In this document: positions 1-9,214 of the stretch, in pieces | Layout of the letters: every line of letters starts with the position of its first letter | Numbering within the stretch: position 1 is the stretch's first letter | From: an uncultured Pseudodesulfovibrio sp. | GTDB taxonomy: Bacteria > Desulfobacterota > Desulfovibrionia > Desulfovibrionales > Desulfovibrionaceae | DNA: 64,000 bases | Direction of reading: 5' to 3' | Assembly (NCBI RefSeq): GCF_963675635.1 | Contig: NZ_OY776488.1 | Span: forward strand, 1,897,501-1,961,500 | Notes under the pieces: generated by a model | Databases searched by the model: none | What the model saw: the letters and a program-made list of their open reading frames with translations, nothing else | Told to the model about the DNA's origin: nothing | Translations under genes and position numbers: made by a program

Positions 1-894
1 TTTTCCGCCATGACCCGAAGCGAGATAATCACACTAATAATTTTCCTGCTGGGCGGCTTGTCCATAGCAGTTACGGCGGTGGTTATCTCCCGAAAGCTTG
101 TGGTCAGGCTCAAGTCAATGGATGCAGAGTCCGAGCTGATGAGCAAGCAGATAGTGGAGACAGGCAAGTTGGCAGCCATTGGCGAACTTGCAGCCGGGAT
201 AGCCCATGAAATCAATAACCCTGTGGCTATCATGATAGAGGAAGCTGGTTGGGTCAGTGACCTGCTTGAAGATGAAAAGGCCCAGATAACAGCGGCCTCG
301 GAAATCGATCGAGCACTGCGCCAAGTCCGCACCCAAGGTCAACGGTGCAAGGATATCACCCACAAGCTTCTCAGTTTCGCACGACAGTCCGATTCCCGCC
401 TCACTGAAATTTCACTCCCGTCTCTTATCGAAGAAGTCGTAGACATCTCGATGCAGCAAGCCAAATATGCCAAGGTTGATTTTTCTCTGGACCTCGACAC
501 AGAGCTGCCGCGCATCAATGCTTCCACCACTGAACTGCAACAGGTTCTTCTCAATCTCGTCAACAATTCCATTCAGGCCATGGAGCCTGTCGGAGGCGTC
601 CTGTCCATCTCATGCAATGCAGAGATCGAAAATGTTGTCATCTCTGTGGCCGACACCGGCCCCGGCATACCGGCAGCCAATCTGAGCCGGATATTCGATC
701 CGTTTTTCACTACCAAACCCGTGGGCAAAGGCAGCGGCCTTGGTTTGTCCATATGTTTCGGAATAATCCACCAGATGGGTGGAGAAATAGACGTTGAAAG
801 CGCAGTGGGCAAAGGGACCAGATTCAATATCCGGCTTCCCTTTCCTCCTCACAACACCAATCAGGAAACAGCAAAGGAGATGCTCCATGACTGA
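1..894 (+). CDS. Sensor histidine kinase, C-terminal part (5' end outside window)
   Basis: The reading frame is open from base 1, so the internal ATG at 10 is probably not the true start and the sensory part lies upstream. What remains is the last membrane helix (about residues 8-30 from the ATG), a short linker, a HisKA domain ([14 protein letters not shown], phospho-acceptor His) and an HATPase domain with N box (NLVNNSIQAM), G1 (DTGPGIP), F box (FDPFFTTKP) and G2 (GSGLGLS). The sequence aligns end to end with the C-terminal half of the full kinase at 30276-32006, including the residues before the helix, which supports truncation only by the window edge. It overlaps the next receiver gene by 8 bases and heads a kinase plus three receivers plus permease operon. 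The signal sensed is unknown. Confidence 0.93.
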   Translation, partial: FSAMTRSEIITLIIFLLGGLSIAVTAVVISRKLVVRLKSMDAESELMSKQIVETGKLAAIGELAAGIAHEINNPVAIMIEEAGWVSDLLEDEKAQITAASEIDRALRQVRTQGQRCKDITHKLLSFARQSDSRLTEISLPSLIEEVVDISMQQAKYAKVDFSLDLDTELPRINASTTELQQVLLNLVNNSIQAMEPVGGVLSISCNAEIENVVISVADTGPGIPAANLSRIFDPFFTTKPVGKGSGLGLSICFGIIHQMGGEIDVESAVGKGTRFNIRLPFPPHNTNQETAKEMLHD

Positions 895-1318
895 TGCCAC
901 CGTATTGATAGTGGACGATGAAGTGGGTTTCGTCGAAGCGATCGCCAAGCGGCTCGACAAGCGAAACATGACTGTCTTCAAGGCGTTCAACGGCGACGAG
1001 GCCATGGCCAGTCTCGCAGAAAATGCGGGTATTCAAGTCGTCATTCTGGACATGAAGATGCCCATCAAGGATGGACTGACCGTATTGCAGGAAATCAAGG
1101 AAGCGTACCCCTTGGTCGAAGTCATCATGTTGACTGGTCATGCAACGGTTCCCACGGCCATCGAAGGTATCCAGCACGGTGCCTACGACTACCTCATGAA
1201 GCCCTGCGACTTCGGAGAATTGACTGCCAAGATTCTCGAAGCCGTTTCGCTGAAAGAGGATCACGAGGCTGAGGCAGTGGATGCCCGAGTCTCGGATATT
1301 GCCAACCGGATGGCATAA
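887..1318 (+). CDS. Single-domain response regulator (receiver 1 of cassette 1)
   Basis: A 143-residue protein consisting of one CheY-like receiver and a short acidic tail, with no output domain. The acidic pair (VDDE), phospho-acceptor Asp (VVILDMKMP), switch Thr (MLTGHA) and Lys (LMKPCD) are all present. The start at 887 overlaps the upstream kinase stop and follows an AAGGAG at about 874-879, so translation is probably coupled. Its closest relative in the window is the 143-residue receiver at 29812-30243, the first receiver of the second cassette; both share a PLVEVIMLTGHAT segment. It probably takes phosphate from the upstream kinase and passes or sinks it; the downstream partner is unknown. 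Confidence 0.92.
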   Translation: MTDATVLIVDDEVGFVEAIAKRLDKRNMTVFKAFNGDEAMASLAENAGIQVVILDMKMPIKDGLTVLQEIKEAYPLVEVIMLTGHATVPTAIEGIQHGAYDYLMKPCDFGELTAKILEAVSLKEDHEAEAVDARVSDIANRMA

Positions 1319-1340
1319 CAATTCGAAGACGGAACGGACC

Positions 1341-1727
1341 ATGACTGGCAAAAAAGAAATCAGACTTCTCATCGTGGACGATGAAACCGGGTTTGCCGAT
1401 GTGCTCTGCAAACGCATGAAGCGGCGCGGCATTGAAGCCTGCTCCGCTTTCAGCGGGGAAGAAGCCATTCGGATTCTCCGAAAGCGTGATTTCGATATTG
1501 CCATAGTGGACCTCAAGCTTGAAGGGATGAACGGAGTCGAAATTCTGAAGGTTTTCAAACTGCTCGTACCGCAGATGCCGGTTATCATGTTGACCGGCCA
1601 TGGATGCGAAGTAGCACGAGCGGCCTGTATTAAAAACGGTGCCGCCGGATACCTGTCAAAGCCATTCGACTTCAATGAACTGCTGGACATGATTTGCCAG
1701 CATGCCGGACTGGAGAGAGCGTCATGA
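1341..1727 (+). CDS. Single-domain response regulator (receiver 2 of cassette 1)
   Basis: A 128-residue receiver-only protein. VDDE acidic residues, Asp in IAIVDLKLEG, Thr in IMLTGHG and Lys in LSKPFD are visible. The residues after the Asp are LKLE rather than the common M-P, a feature shared with its counterpart at 29413-29799, also 128 residues. The ATG at 1341 is chosen because homology begins there and a longer frame would only add an unlikely basic leader overlapping the previous gene. Its stop overlaps the ATG of the next receiver. Role inferred: an intermediate or phosphate sink in a relay with the cassette kinase. Confidence 0.9.
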   Translation: MTGKKEIRLLIVDDETGFADVLCKRMKRRGIEACSAFSGEEAIRILRKRDFDIAIVDLKLEGMNGVEILKVFKLLVPQMPVIMLTGHGCEVARAACIKNGAAGYLSKPFDFNELLDMICQHAGLERAS

Positions 1728-2095
1728 AGCAACTCAGGGTTCTGCTGGTCGACGACGAAATTGATTTCAGCGCACCTCTTGGCAAGAGGCTGGCTCGACG
1801 GGGCATGACTGTGCATACAGCCTCCAGCGGCCTGAATGCGTTGACAGAACTTGAAACCCATCCAGTGGACGTCATCCTGCTTGATATCAAGATGGCGGGC
1901 ATGGACGGACTCAGGACCCTGAGCGAAATCAAGCGAACTCATCCAAAGGTAGCCGTCATCATGCTCACCGCCCATGTAGACACGGATATAGTCCTTGCAA
2001 GTATGGGGCTGGGAGCATGCGGGTACCTGATGAAGCCGGTAAACATTGATGAACTGGTTGACAAAGTACGCAAAGCAAGCAGAAATGATAAGTGA
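1724..2095 (+). CDS. Single-domain response regulator (receiver 3 of cassette 1)
   Basis: A 123-residue receiver-only protein with VDDE, Asp in VILLDIKMAG, Thr in IMLTAHV and Lys in LMKPVN. The ATG at 1724 overlaps the stop of receiver 2 and follows a GGAGAG at about 1712-1717. It occupies the place of the 136-residue receiver at 28990-29400 in the other cassette and ends about 70 bases before the TauE-family permease gene, so all five genes are probably one transcript. No DNA-binding or enzymatic output domain is present, so how it affects anything is not shown by the sequence. Confidence 0.9.
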   Translation: MKQLRVLLVDDEIDFSAPLGKRLARRGMTVHTASSGLNALTELETHPVDVILLDIKMAGMDGLRTLSEIKRTHPKVAVIMLTAHVDTDIVLASMGLGACGYLMKPVNIDELVDKVRKASRNDK

Positions 2096-2165
2096 ATCAG
2101 GAAATTCGTGCTCCGTTGAGACGAATATCCATACGATACAACACCTAAAGGAAGTGAGGATACAC

Positions 2166-3443
2166 ATGAGATTTTTCAGTCAGTGGGGGAAGTTCATGCT
2201 CGCCGGGGCTGGCGCCATGGCAGAATGGGAAATTGCCAACGCCAAATCCATTGTGAGCAGTCGAAAGAAGCTCATGATCATCGGTTTGATGATCATTCCC
2301 ATCATTCTTGGCGGTATTGCATTCGCTGATGAAATCGGACCGGTATTGCCTGATCTGCTCGGCGGCAAAAAGGCATACAGTCCTGCATTCTACAGCCTGG
2401 GCATTTTCATGGTGTCCATCGCCATCGGCATGGGTGCGGGTCTCATCACCGGATGTATCGGTGCAGGTGGCGGTTTCATCATCGCCCCGGCCCTCATGTC
2501 AGCAGGCATCAAGGGTATTCTGGCAGTCGGAACCGACCTGTTTCACATCTTTGCCAAGGCAATCATGGGCAGCGTCATCCACCGCAAACTCGGCAACGTT
2601 TCCGTACCCTTGGCCGCAGTATTCCTCATAGGTGCGATCATCGGTGCCACAGCAGGCGGTATTATCAACCGCGTGCTGTACGAGATCAACCCGGTATTGA
2701 GTGACGCGTTCATCACCACCATCTACTCCGTGATGCTCGGGTTCCTTGGTATGTATGCCCTGACCGACTTCCTGCGCTCACGCAAGGCAGGCGGCGGTGG
2801 CGATGCCCATGGCGGCTCCGAAGGTGCAGAACTGGGCGCCATGTCCAAGTCCCTTCAGGACGTCAATTTCCCGCCCATGATCAAGTTTGACCAAGATCTG
2901 ATCCCCGGCGGACGCCAGATCTCCTGGGTCTTCCTGGTCCTGTCCGGCGCCCTTGTCGGTCTTGCAGCCGGTATCATGGGCGTTGGCGGTGGATTCCTGA
3001 CCTTCCCGATCTTCGTCTACGTTCTTGGTGTGTCTTCCATGACCACTGTCGGTACCGACATCTTCCAGATCGTATTCACTGCCGGTTTTGCATCGGTCAG
3101 CCAGTACGCCATCTATGGTTTCATCTTCTACACCCTGGCCATGGGTATGCTTATCGGCTCGCTGCTCGGCATCCAGATCGGTGCACTGGTCACCAAAGTC
3201 GTGCCCGGTATCACCATTCGCGGATTCTACGCCATGGCGGTCCTGGCAGGCTTCGTAAACCGTATCTTCGCTCTGCCCGGCAAGCTCGGAGAGATGGGCA
3301 TCATCCCCATTTCGCCAGGAGTCGGTTCGGTACTCAATGACATCGGTATATGGGCGTTCTTCATCGTCATCGGAGGATTCTCCGTCTGGGTCATTGGAAC
3401 GTTCCTCAAGAACATTCCTTCGCTCAAGAGAAAGGAGTCATAA
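2166..3443 (+). CDS. TauE/SafE family anion permease (DUF81)
   Basis: A 425-residue integral membrane protein. The two halves repeat the family signature: GLITGCIGAGGGF...GTDLFH in the first half and GLAAGIMGVGGGF...GTDIFQ in the second, each in a glycine-rich transmembrane hairpin. This is the TauE/SafE family, whose members export sulfite, sulfoacetate or other small organic anions. A hydrophilic loop of about 60 residues with a GGGGDAHGGSEG stretch joins the halves. The N-terminal extension of about 35 residues before the first helix is longer than usual. A purine-rich ribosome site (about 2147-2160) decides the start at 2166. It follows the receiver cassette and is followed after one base by a small membrane protein. 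In a sulfate reducer a sulfur oxyanion is a reasonable but unproven substrate. Confidence 0.88.
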   Translation: MRFFSQWGKFMLAGAGAMAEWEIANAKSIVSSRKKLMIIGLMIIPIILGGIAFADEIGPVLPDLLGGKKAYSPAFYSLGIFMVSIAIGMGAGLITGCIGAGGGFIIAPALMSAGIKGILAVGTDLFHIFAKAIMGSVIHRKLGNVSVPLAAVFLIGAIIGATAGGIINRVLYEINPVLSDAFITTIYSVMLGFLGMYALTDFLRSRKAGGGGDAHGGSEGAELGAMSKSLQDVNFPPMIKFDQDLIPGGRQISWVFLVLSGALVGLAAGIMGVGGGFLTFPIFVYVLGVSSMTTVGTDIFQIVFTAGFASVSQYAIYGFIFYTLAMGMLIGSLLGIQIGALVTKVVPGITIRGFYAMAVLAGFVNRIFALPGKLGEMGIIPISPGVGSVLNDIGIWAFFIVIGGFSVWVIGTFLKNIPSLKRKES

Positions 3444-3444
3444 A

Positions 3445-4131
3445 ATGATTTACAACAAGAAAGAATTCTATGGAGGCGCGGGTCTCCTGGCAGCCTTCTT
3501 CGTGGTCCTTTTCTTCATGTTCCAGCCCATGTTCAATGGCCACAATGCCATGGAGTATCTGGACAACCTCTACAACTCGATCTCTAAGGGATCCGTGGAA
3601 TATGCCCCGGCACTTAAAGAAGAATCCAGTAAGTACCAGACCTTGAATATTGATTTAAACCTTACTTACGACAGCGAAACTGAAGCCAAGCAGGCTGCAA
3701 CCCTGTTCCTGACAACCGGAGCCACGGCCGTGCCGCAGGGCAAGATATTAAATATCACCGGCTCCCTGGGCAACATATTGAACGGTACCCTGACGGACTG
3801 CGACTCCATGTATCATAACAAGGGAGATGTCCTTGAAGCCAAGTACAATGTCGAGCCTCGACGCGCCATGTTCAACTGGTGGACCAGTCTGAAGCTCATG
3901 GACAAGGAGCTCAAGGCCCAAGGAAAGTTCGAAGCCGCCAAAATCACCAACACTGTAGAAAAGAAGGGCGTGGAAGCCGCATATAACTACTACAAGATCG
4001 AGCCTGTACATATCATGGACGAACTTGGTCTGGTTATCTTCTCGCTGGCTTTCTATGTCTTCTACACCCTGTGGTATGGCTTCGCCATTCTCTTTGTCTT
4101 CGAAGGATGGGGCTTGAAGCTCAGCCACTAA
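3445..4131 (+). CDS. Unknown two-helix membrane protein, partner of the TauE permease
   Basis: A 228-residue protein with no family I recognise. One transmembrane helix lies at about residues 11-30 and another near the C-terminus (about 195-220); the roughly 165 residues between look soluble and would face the periplasm if the N-terminus is inside. That region holds two tryptophans in a row (FNWWTSLK) and one cysteine. The start at 3445 lies one base after the permease stop and has AAAGGAG upstream within the permease end, so the two proteins are probably translationally coupled. An accessory or periplasmic sensing subunit for the permease is a guess from context only. Confidence 0.8.
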   Translation: MIYNKKEFYGGAGLLAAFFVVLFFMFQPMFNGHNAMEYLDNLYNSISKGSVEYAPALKEESSKYQTLNIDLNLTYDSETEAKQAATLFLTTGATAVPQGKILNITGSLGNILNGTLTDCDSMYHNKGDVLEAKYNVEPRRAMFNWWTSLKLMDKELKAQGKFEAAKITNTVEKKGVEAAYNYYKIEPVHIMDELGLVIFSLAFYVFYTLWYGFAILFVFEGWGLKLSH

Positions 4132-4157
4132 AAAACAACAAGGCACTGCCCTATGCC

Positions 4158-4200
4158 GCACGGCCCGGCCCTTCCCGAGAGGTCGGGCCGTGCACTCTTT
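4158..4200 (+). terminator. Rho-independent terminator after the TauE operon
   Basis: Ten-base arms GCACGGCCCG (4158-4167) and CGGGCCGTGC (4184-4193) around a 16-base loop, followed by ACTCTTTT. It sits 27 bases after the stop of the unknown membrane protein and closes the cassette-1 operon. Confidence 0.85.
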
Positions 4201-4271
4201 TGTAAAACCTTTCACTGCTCAGATGTTTACTCATCACCGATTTCCATATATTTTATAGTCATAAAGGAAAC

Positions 4272-5762
4272 ATGATGAACCTCCACAATTATTATGAAAC
4301 GGTCATTCAGCTGACTCACGGCATCGTGGTCACACTCGACCTCAAAGGGAGGATCATTCACGGCAACTCCGAGCTGGAGTTTCTCTCTGGCTACACTATG
4401 CAGGAGTTGGCCGGAAGGGACTGGTTTGAAACCTTCATCCCTGAAGATGACCGCGAAGTAGCTCGGCACGCAATCACAGACAGCTTTCTTGAACAGGGAG
4501 TGTCTGCTTTTGCAGGAGTCATTTCAGCCCGGGACGGTGACACTGTTTACGTCAATTGGAACCTCAAACCTCTGGTTGACTCCAATGGCGAGATTATCAG
4601 CCTCTTGTGCGTTGGTCAGGATGTAACCAACCTCATTCTCCGTGAAAAAGGCCTCCTTCGCGAACGATACTCCCTTATTGAACGGAACCGGGAACTCGAC
4701 TGCCTCTACAAAATCAGCCAGATCATGACCAGTATGGAACCAAAACTCGCCGTCATGCTCGACCAGGTAGTCCATCTGCTGCCACATGCCTTCAAAGACC
4801 CGGCACAAACCCATGTCCGGCTCACGCTGGATGGAGAAAGCTGGAAAACCGTGGGACGGTCCGAAGACACCCACTCCTTTGCCGAACCGCTTGTCGTCAA
4901 CGAAGAGCACCGGGGCATGCTGACCGTCTCCGTGGACAAAGACTCCAACAATCCGTCCCCGGCGGTACTCAAGCACAAGAAAGGTTTCCTGGTCATGGTG
5001 GCGAAACACGTCGCCATTCTCATCGGCAAAAAGGAAACCCGACGTGCCAAGCAGGCACTTGAAAGCCAGCTTCGTCAGGCTGACAGATTGGCGAAAATAG
5101 GCCAGTTCTCTGCTGGTGTTGCCCATGAGATCAACGAACCGTTGGCAAACATCCTCGGTTTTGCCCAACTGGCCCTCCAGACACCGGGACTCTCAGAACA
5201 GGCGGCCAACGATCTCGGAAACATTGTCGATTCATCCCTGCATGCACGCGAGATCATTCGCAAGCTCATGTTTTTCAGTCGTCAATTCCCGCCTCAAAAA
5301 ATCTCCGTGAATCTCAACGAGTTGGTAGACCAGGCGCTGCACATTACGTCTGCCAATGCCAAACGCTACCATGTGGAGGTCAGGCGTGAATTCGACGATG
5401 CCCTGCCCCACATCATGGCCGACCCGCAGCACATCAAACAGGTTGTGGTCAATCTGGCAGCCAATGCTATTCAAGCCATGCCCGATGGCGGCACCCTGAC
5501 CGCCCGTACAGTGGACAAGGGTGATGTCTATCTCATAATAGAAGATACCGGCACCGGTATGGGACAGGACACGCTCAAGCACATATTCAGCCCGTTCTAC
5601 ACCACCAAGGATGTAGATAAAGGAACCGGGCTGGGGCTGTCAGTAGTTCACGGCATCGTCAAGGCACACAACGGATTCATCCAGGTAAACTCCGCTCCTA
5701 ATCAAGGTACACAGGTAGAAATTGCCTTCCCCAGCCAACGCAACACAACGGTATACCCATGA
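4272..5762 (+). CDS. Cytoplasmic PAS-domain sensor histidine kinase
   Basis: A 496-residue kinase without a membrane helix. Order: PAS domain (about 10-125), a GAF-like or degenerate middle segment (about 140-260), HisKA (GQFSAGVAHEINEPL, with the phospho-His) and HATPase ([32 protein letters not shown]). AAAGGA at about 4263-4268 supports the start at 4272; an ATG three bases later is also possible. The stop overlaps the ATG of the NtrC-type regulator, so this is a kinase/sigma54 activator pair. The signal is presumably cytoplasmic, for example redox or a ligand bound by PAS. The target genes are not shown, although a sigma54 promoter occurs at 20010. Confidence 0.92.
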   Translation: MMNLHNYYETVIQLTHGIVVTLDLKGRIIHGNSELEFLSGYTMQELAGRDWFETFIPEDDREVARHAITDSFLEQGVSAFAGVISARDGDTVYVNWNLKPLVDSNGEIISLLCVGQDVTNLILREKGLLRERYSLIERNRELDCLYKISQIMTSMEPKLAVMLDQVVHLLPHAFKDPAQTHVRLTLDGESWKTVGRSEDTHSFAEPLVVNEEHRGMLTVSVDKDSNNPSPAVLKHKKGFLVMVAKHVAILIGKKETRRAKQALESQLRQADRLAKIGQFSAGVAHEINEPLANILGFAQLALQTPGLSEQAANDLGNIVDSSLHAREIIRKLMFFSRQFPPQKISVNLNELVDQALHITSANAKRYHVEVRREFDDALPHIMADPQHIKQVVVNLAANAIQAMPDGGTLTARTVDKGDVYLIIEDTGTGMGQDTLKHIFSPFYTTKDVDKGTGLGLSVVHGIVKAHNGFIQVNSAPNQGTQVEIAFPSQRNTTVYP

Positions 5763-7093
5763 GTGATCAAATCAGGATTCTGGCGGTGGACGACAGCGCC
5801 AACACCCTTGAAGTTCTCAAGCGCAATCTTCAGTCCGGCGGCTACGAGGTCTACACCTGTCAGGCCGTGGCTGAAGCCCTCCCCCTGCTTGAAGAACTGG
5901 ACATAGACCTTGTTATCACGGACTTTCGTATGCCGCAGGCTACTGGTCTTGACCTCATCAAATACGTCCGCGAGAACCATCAGCACATCGAAATAATGAT
6001 GATCACCGGCTACCCTTCCATTCCCGGTGCGGTCAAAGCCATTAAGGACGGAGCCGGAGAATATCTCGCCAAACCGTTTACGGCAGAAGAACTGATCTCA
6101 GCAGTACAGCGCATAGTGGATCGCCTACTTAGGCGACGCATTCTCAGTACAGGCGACACTCCCCCGGACAATTTCGGCATCATTGGCAATTCCCCTGAAA
6201 TGAAACGTGTTTTTCGACGTATTGAACAGGCCTCAAAAAGTGATGCAAATGTTCTCATTTCCGGCAATTCCGGCACAGGCAAGGAGCTTGTAGCCCGCGC
6301 TGTGCACTATAACAGTGACCGGCGGTCCGCTCCGTTCGTCCCGGTCAACTGTACCGCCATCCCGGAAGGGCTGGTGGAATCCGAACTCTTCGGTCACGTC
6401 AAAGGAGCCTTTACCGGAGCCAAAAACGGTCGAGCCGGTTTTTTTGAGATTGCCCACGGCGGTTCTATTTTTCTGGACGAAATCGGGGACGCCAGTCCCA
6501 ATATGCAGGCAAAAATCCTCCGCGTGATCCAGTCCAAGGAGTTCTGCAAGGTCGGCTCCAGCAAAGTCCTCACGGCTGACACCCGCATTCTTGCCGCCAC
6601 CCATGAAAACCTGAAGCAACTGGTGGAAGAAGGCAGTTTCCGCGAAGACCTGTATTACCGCATCAATATCGTGGACATTCCGGTTCCCACTCTGCGCGAA
6701 CGTGGTGACGACATACTCGCGCTCATCACCCATTTTCTGAACAAATTCTCTAAAGCCATGCGGCGCACCGCCCCCATCCTGAGTGACGAAGCTTACAACG
6801 CCTTGCGTAATCATCCCTGGCCCGGCAACGTCCGCGAAATGGAGAACCTTATCCATCGCCTGGTTGTCGTCGTGGACAGGGATGTCATCGAAGTCGCGGA
6901 CCTTCCGGAAGACATGCGTTTCAGCCTGCCTGCCGGTGGGCGCGTAGACCGTTCACTGGATGAAGTGGAAACCGAGCATATCCTCAATGTTCTGGCCATG
7001 ACCGGAGACAATAAAACCCGCGCCGCAGAAATTCTCGGTATCAATCGAAAGACCCTCCGCGAGAAGCTCAAACGCATAGAATCAAATAAATAA
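5759..7093 (+). CDS. NtrC-family sigma54-dependent response regulator
   Basis: A 444-residue activator with three domains. Receiver (residues 1-125) has VDDS, phospho-acceptor Asp in VITDFRMP and Lys in LAKPFT. The AAA+ domain (about 145-380) has Walker A GNSGTGKE, the sigma54-contacting loop GAFTGA, Walker B SIFLDEIGD and arginine-finger region (FREDLYYR). The C-terminal Fis-type helix-turn-helix (about 400-442) includes TRAAEILGINRKTLREKL. All key residues for ATP-driven opening of sigma54 promoters are present. ATG at 5759 overlaps the kinase stop (ATGA). It probably acts at promoters of the -24/-12 type; no binding site could be assigned. Confidence 0.95.
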   Translation: MSDQIRILAVDDSANTLEVLKRNLQSGGYEVYTCQAVAEALPLLEELDIDLVITDFRMPQATGLDLIKYVRENHQHIEIMMITGYPSIPGAVKAIKDGAGEYLAKPFTAEELISAVQRIVDRLLRRRILSTGDTPPDNFGIIGNSPEMKRVFRRIEQASKSDANVLISGNSGTGKELVARAVHYNSDRRSAPFVPVNCTAIPEGLVESELFGHVKGAFTGAKNGRAGFFEIAHGGSIFLDEIGDASPNMQAKILRVIQSKEFCKVGSSKVLTADTRILAATHENLKQLVEEGSFREDLYYRINIVDIPVPTLRERGDDILALITHFLNKFSKAMRRTAPILSDEAYNALRNHPWPGNVREMENLIHRLVVVVDRDVIEVADLPEDMRFSLPAGGRVDRSLDEVETEHILNVLAMTGDNKTRAAEILGINRKTLREKLKRIESNK

Positions 7094-7172
7094 GGATATG
7101 CTTCCGGCAGGAAGAGGGGGACCTCTTCCAAAAATCTTTGCCGCGCCTTCGGCGACGATCGAGACAAAAAAA

Positions 7173-7200
7173 AGCCCCCGCGACAACTGTCGCGGGGGCT
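7173..7200. terminator. Strong bidirectional terminator between convergent operons
   Basis: A perfect 13-base-pair stem, AGCCCCCGCGACA (7173-7185) and its complement (7188-7200), with a two-base spacer. On the minus strand it is followed by a run of Ts (plus-strand A run at 7166-7172), so it ends the ABC transporter operon; on the plus strand the following sequence is only AT-rich. Confidence 0.9.
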
Positions 7201-7218
7201 ATATATTCTGAAGATGTC

Positions 7219-8226
7219 CTACTCTCTTGAATCCAGATGGCAGCGAGCATACCTGCCGGGCGCAACTTCTCGCCGGGTCGGTGCCTCGTGCCTGCAAATA
7301 TCCATGACATGCGCACAGCGTGGATGGAAGTGACACCCGGATGGAGGATTGAGAGGGGATGGAATCTCACCGATAAGCGGCGAGAACTCAACGCCCCGTT
7401 TCTCCAACCGTGGGACCTCATTCAACAAAGCCTGTGTGTACGGATGAAACGGCGATTCAAACAGTTCATCAACAGGTGCTGTTTCCACGATGCGCCCAAG
7501 ATACATGACCGCAATGCGGTCCGAGATATGCTCCACCACGCCGAGATCATGGGAAATAAACAGACAGGTCAGATTGTGCTGTTCTCGCAGATCCATGAAC
7601 AGATTTAAAATCTGTGCCTGAATGGAAACGTCCAACGCGGCCACGGATTCATCGCAGACCAGACACTCCGGATTCACGGCCATGGCGCGAGCAATACCGA
7701 CTCGCTGCCGCTGTCCACCGGAAAACTGGTGCGGATACCGATTCTTGAAAGAGGGATCCAACCCGCATTGTGCCATAACCACATCAAGATAATCATCCAG
7801 CTCCTTGGCTGTGGTCATACCGTGATATAAAGGAGCTTCGCCGATGATCGACTTCACGCGCTTGCGCGGATTAAGCGAAGCGAACGGATCCTGGAAAATC
7901 ATCTGGACATTGATGGCATAATCGAGCTTCTCCTTGGCGGTCATCTCGGTGACATTTTTGCCCTTGTAGTGAATGTTGCCCGATGTCTGCTGCATAATGT
8001 CGCAGATCATGCGACCAAGGGTGGACTTGCCGCAACCTGATTCGCCCACCAGCCCGACAACTTCGCCGGGCATGACAAACAGATTGACGTTATCCACGGC
8101 CTGCACACGCTCTTCAATAATGTTTCCGCCGAGCTTGCGGGCCAGTTTGCTGGCAAAATCCAGCTTCTTTTCAAAAACCTTACTGATATGTTCACAGCGG
8201 ATGAACGGTGTCTTTGCGTCACTCAT
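7219..8226 (-). CDS. Peptide/nickel-type ABC transporter ATP-binding protein (DppF/OppF-like)
   Basis: A 335-residue ABC ATPase with Walker [11 protein letters not shown] loop, signature SGGQRQR, Walker B ([12 protein letters not shown]) and the H loop (FISHDLG). The C-terminal oligopeptide-transporter extension ([20 protein letters not shown]) marks the Dpp/Opp/Nik group. Walker B reads CDES rather than the usual ADEP, which keeps the catalytic Glu but is somewhat atypical. The start is placed at 8226, just after the upstream stop; a longer frame to 8286 would overlap DppD. It is the last gene of the importer operon and powers uptake with the DppD-like subunit. The substrate (peptide, nickel or other) cannot be told from this subunit. 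Confidence 0.93.
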   Translation of the reverse strand: MSDAKTPFIRCEHISKVFEKKLDFASKLARKLGGNIIEERVQAVDNVNLFVMPGEVVGLVGESGCGKSTLGRMICDIMQQTSGNIHYKGKNVTEMTAKEKLDYAINVQMIFQDPFASLNPRKRVKSIIGEAPLYHGMTTAKELDDYLDVVMAQCGLDPSFKNRYPHQFSGGQRQRVGIARAMAVNPECLVCDESVAALDVSIQAQILNLFMDLREQHNLTCLFISHDLGVVEHISDRIAVMYLGRIVETAPVDELFESPFHPYTQALLNEVPRLEKRGVEFSPLIGEIPSPLNPPSGCHFHPRCAHVMDICRHEAPTRREVAPGRYARCHLDSRE

Positions 8227-8230
8227 AGTC

Positions 8231-9214
8231 TTATCCGTTGCTCCTGTTCTGTTCGCCCGGATGGAAACAACAGACCTTGCGGCCATCGTCCATAACGGTC
8301 ACTGGCGGTTCCTGAAGGCACTTCTCGCTACTCCGGGAGCAGCGCATCCTGAAGGGACATCCTTCCGGGAGATTAATAAGGGATGGTGTCGTGCCCGGGA
8401 TCTGATAGAGTCTCTGCCCCCGCCTGTTCCGGCTCGGGACCGAGCCGATAAGTCCCTCGGTGTAGGGATGCAAAGGCTTATCAAGCACATCCTGCACCGG
8501 TCCTTCCTCAATGATGGTACCTGCGTACATGACAGCAACCCGATGGGCCAATCCTGCTATAACGGTCAGGTCATGGGTGATCCACATGAGAGCCATATTC
8601 GTCTTTCGACAGAGTTTCTGCATCTCTGCGAGAATCTGACTCTGAATGGTCACGTCAAGAGCAGTGGTCGGCTCGTCAGCAATAATAATATCCGGATTGT
8701 TCAACAGTCCCGTAGCAATGGCAACACGTTGGCGCATACCGCCTGAGAATTGATGCGGGTACGCTTTGATGCGCTCTTCAGGCGACGGAATACCAACCAT
8801 GCCCAGAGCTTCGACGCAACGACGACGCGCTTCATTCTTGCTGACTTTTTCGTGGGCTCGGATGGCTTCGATCATCTGTGTGTCAATGCGCAGAACCGGA
8901 TTGAGAGTCATCATGGGATCCTGAAAGATCATGGCAACGCGATTGCCACGAAAATCACGCCAGTCAGCCTCGGATTGACCGACCAATTCCTTGCCTTTGA
9001 ACTTGATGGACCCACCAGCAACACGGCCCGGAGGATCGACAAGCCCCATAATGGAAAAACCCATGACGGATTTGCCCGAACCGGACTCACCAACAATGCC
9101 GACAACCTCACCTTTGTTTACGGTGAGGGATATGCCGTTGACCGCTTTGACCACACCCGCGCGGGTATAAAAATACGTCTGGAGATCTTTCAATTCGAGA
9201 AGTGGTGCGCTCAT
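8231..9214 (-). CDS. Peptide/nickel-type ABC transporter ATP-binding protein (DppD/OppD-like)
   Basis: A 327-residue ABC ATPase with Walker A GESGSGKS, signature SGGMRQR, Walker [13 protein letters not shown] and H loop WITHDL, and the C-terminal oligopeptide extension with Cys residues ([15 protein letters not shown]) that in some relatives binds an iron-sulfur cluster. The ATG overlaps the stop of the permease upstream by four bases. It works as a heterodimer with the DppF-like protein on the inner face of the membrane. Confidence 0.94.
   Translation of the reverse strand: MSAPLLELKDLQTYFYTRAGVVKAVNGISLTVNKGEVVGIVGESGSGKSVMGFSIMGLVDPPGRVAGGSIKFKGKELVGQSEADWRDFRGNRVAMIFQDPMMTLNPVLRIDTQMIEAIRAHEKVSKNEARRRCVEALGMVGIPSPEERIKAYPHQFSGGMRQRVAIATGLLNNPDIIIADEPTTALDVTIQSQILAEMQKLCRKTNMALMWITHDLTVIAGLAHRVAVMYAGTIIEEGPVQDVLDKPLHPYTEGLIGSVPSRNRRGQRLYQIPGTTPSLINLPEGCPFRMRCSRSSEKCLQEPPVTVMDDGRKVCCFHPGEQNRSNG

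Noticed and set aside
824-2167. Long open frame of 447 codons on the minus strand opposite the receiver genes
   Set aside because: It is antisense to three clear receiver genes and has no family features or ribosome site.
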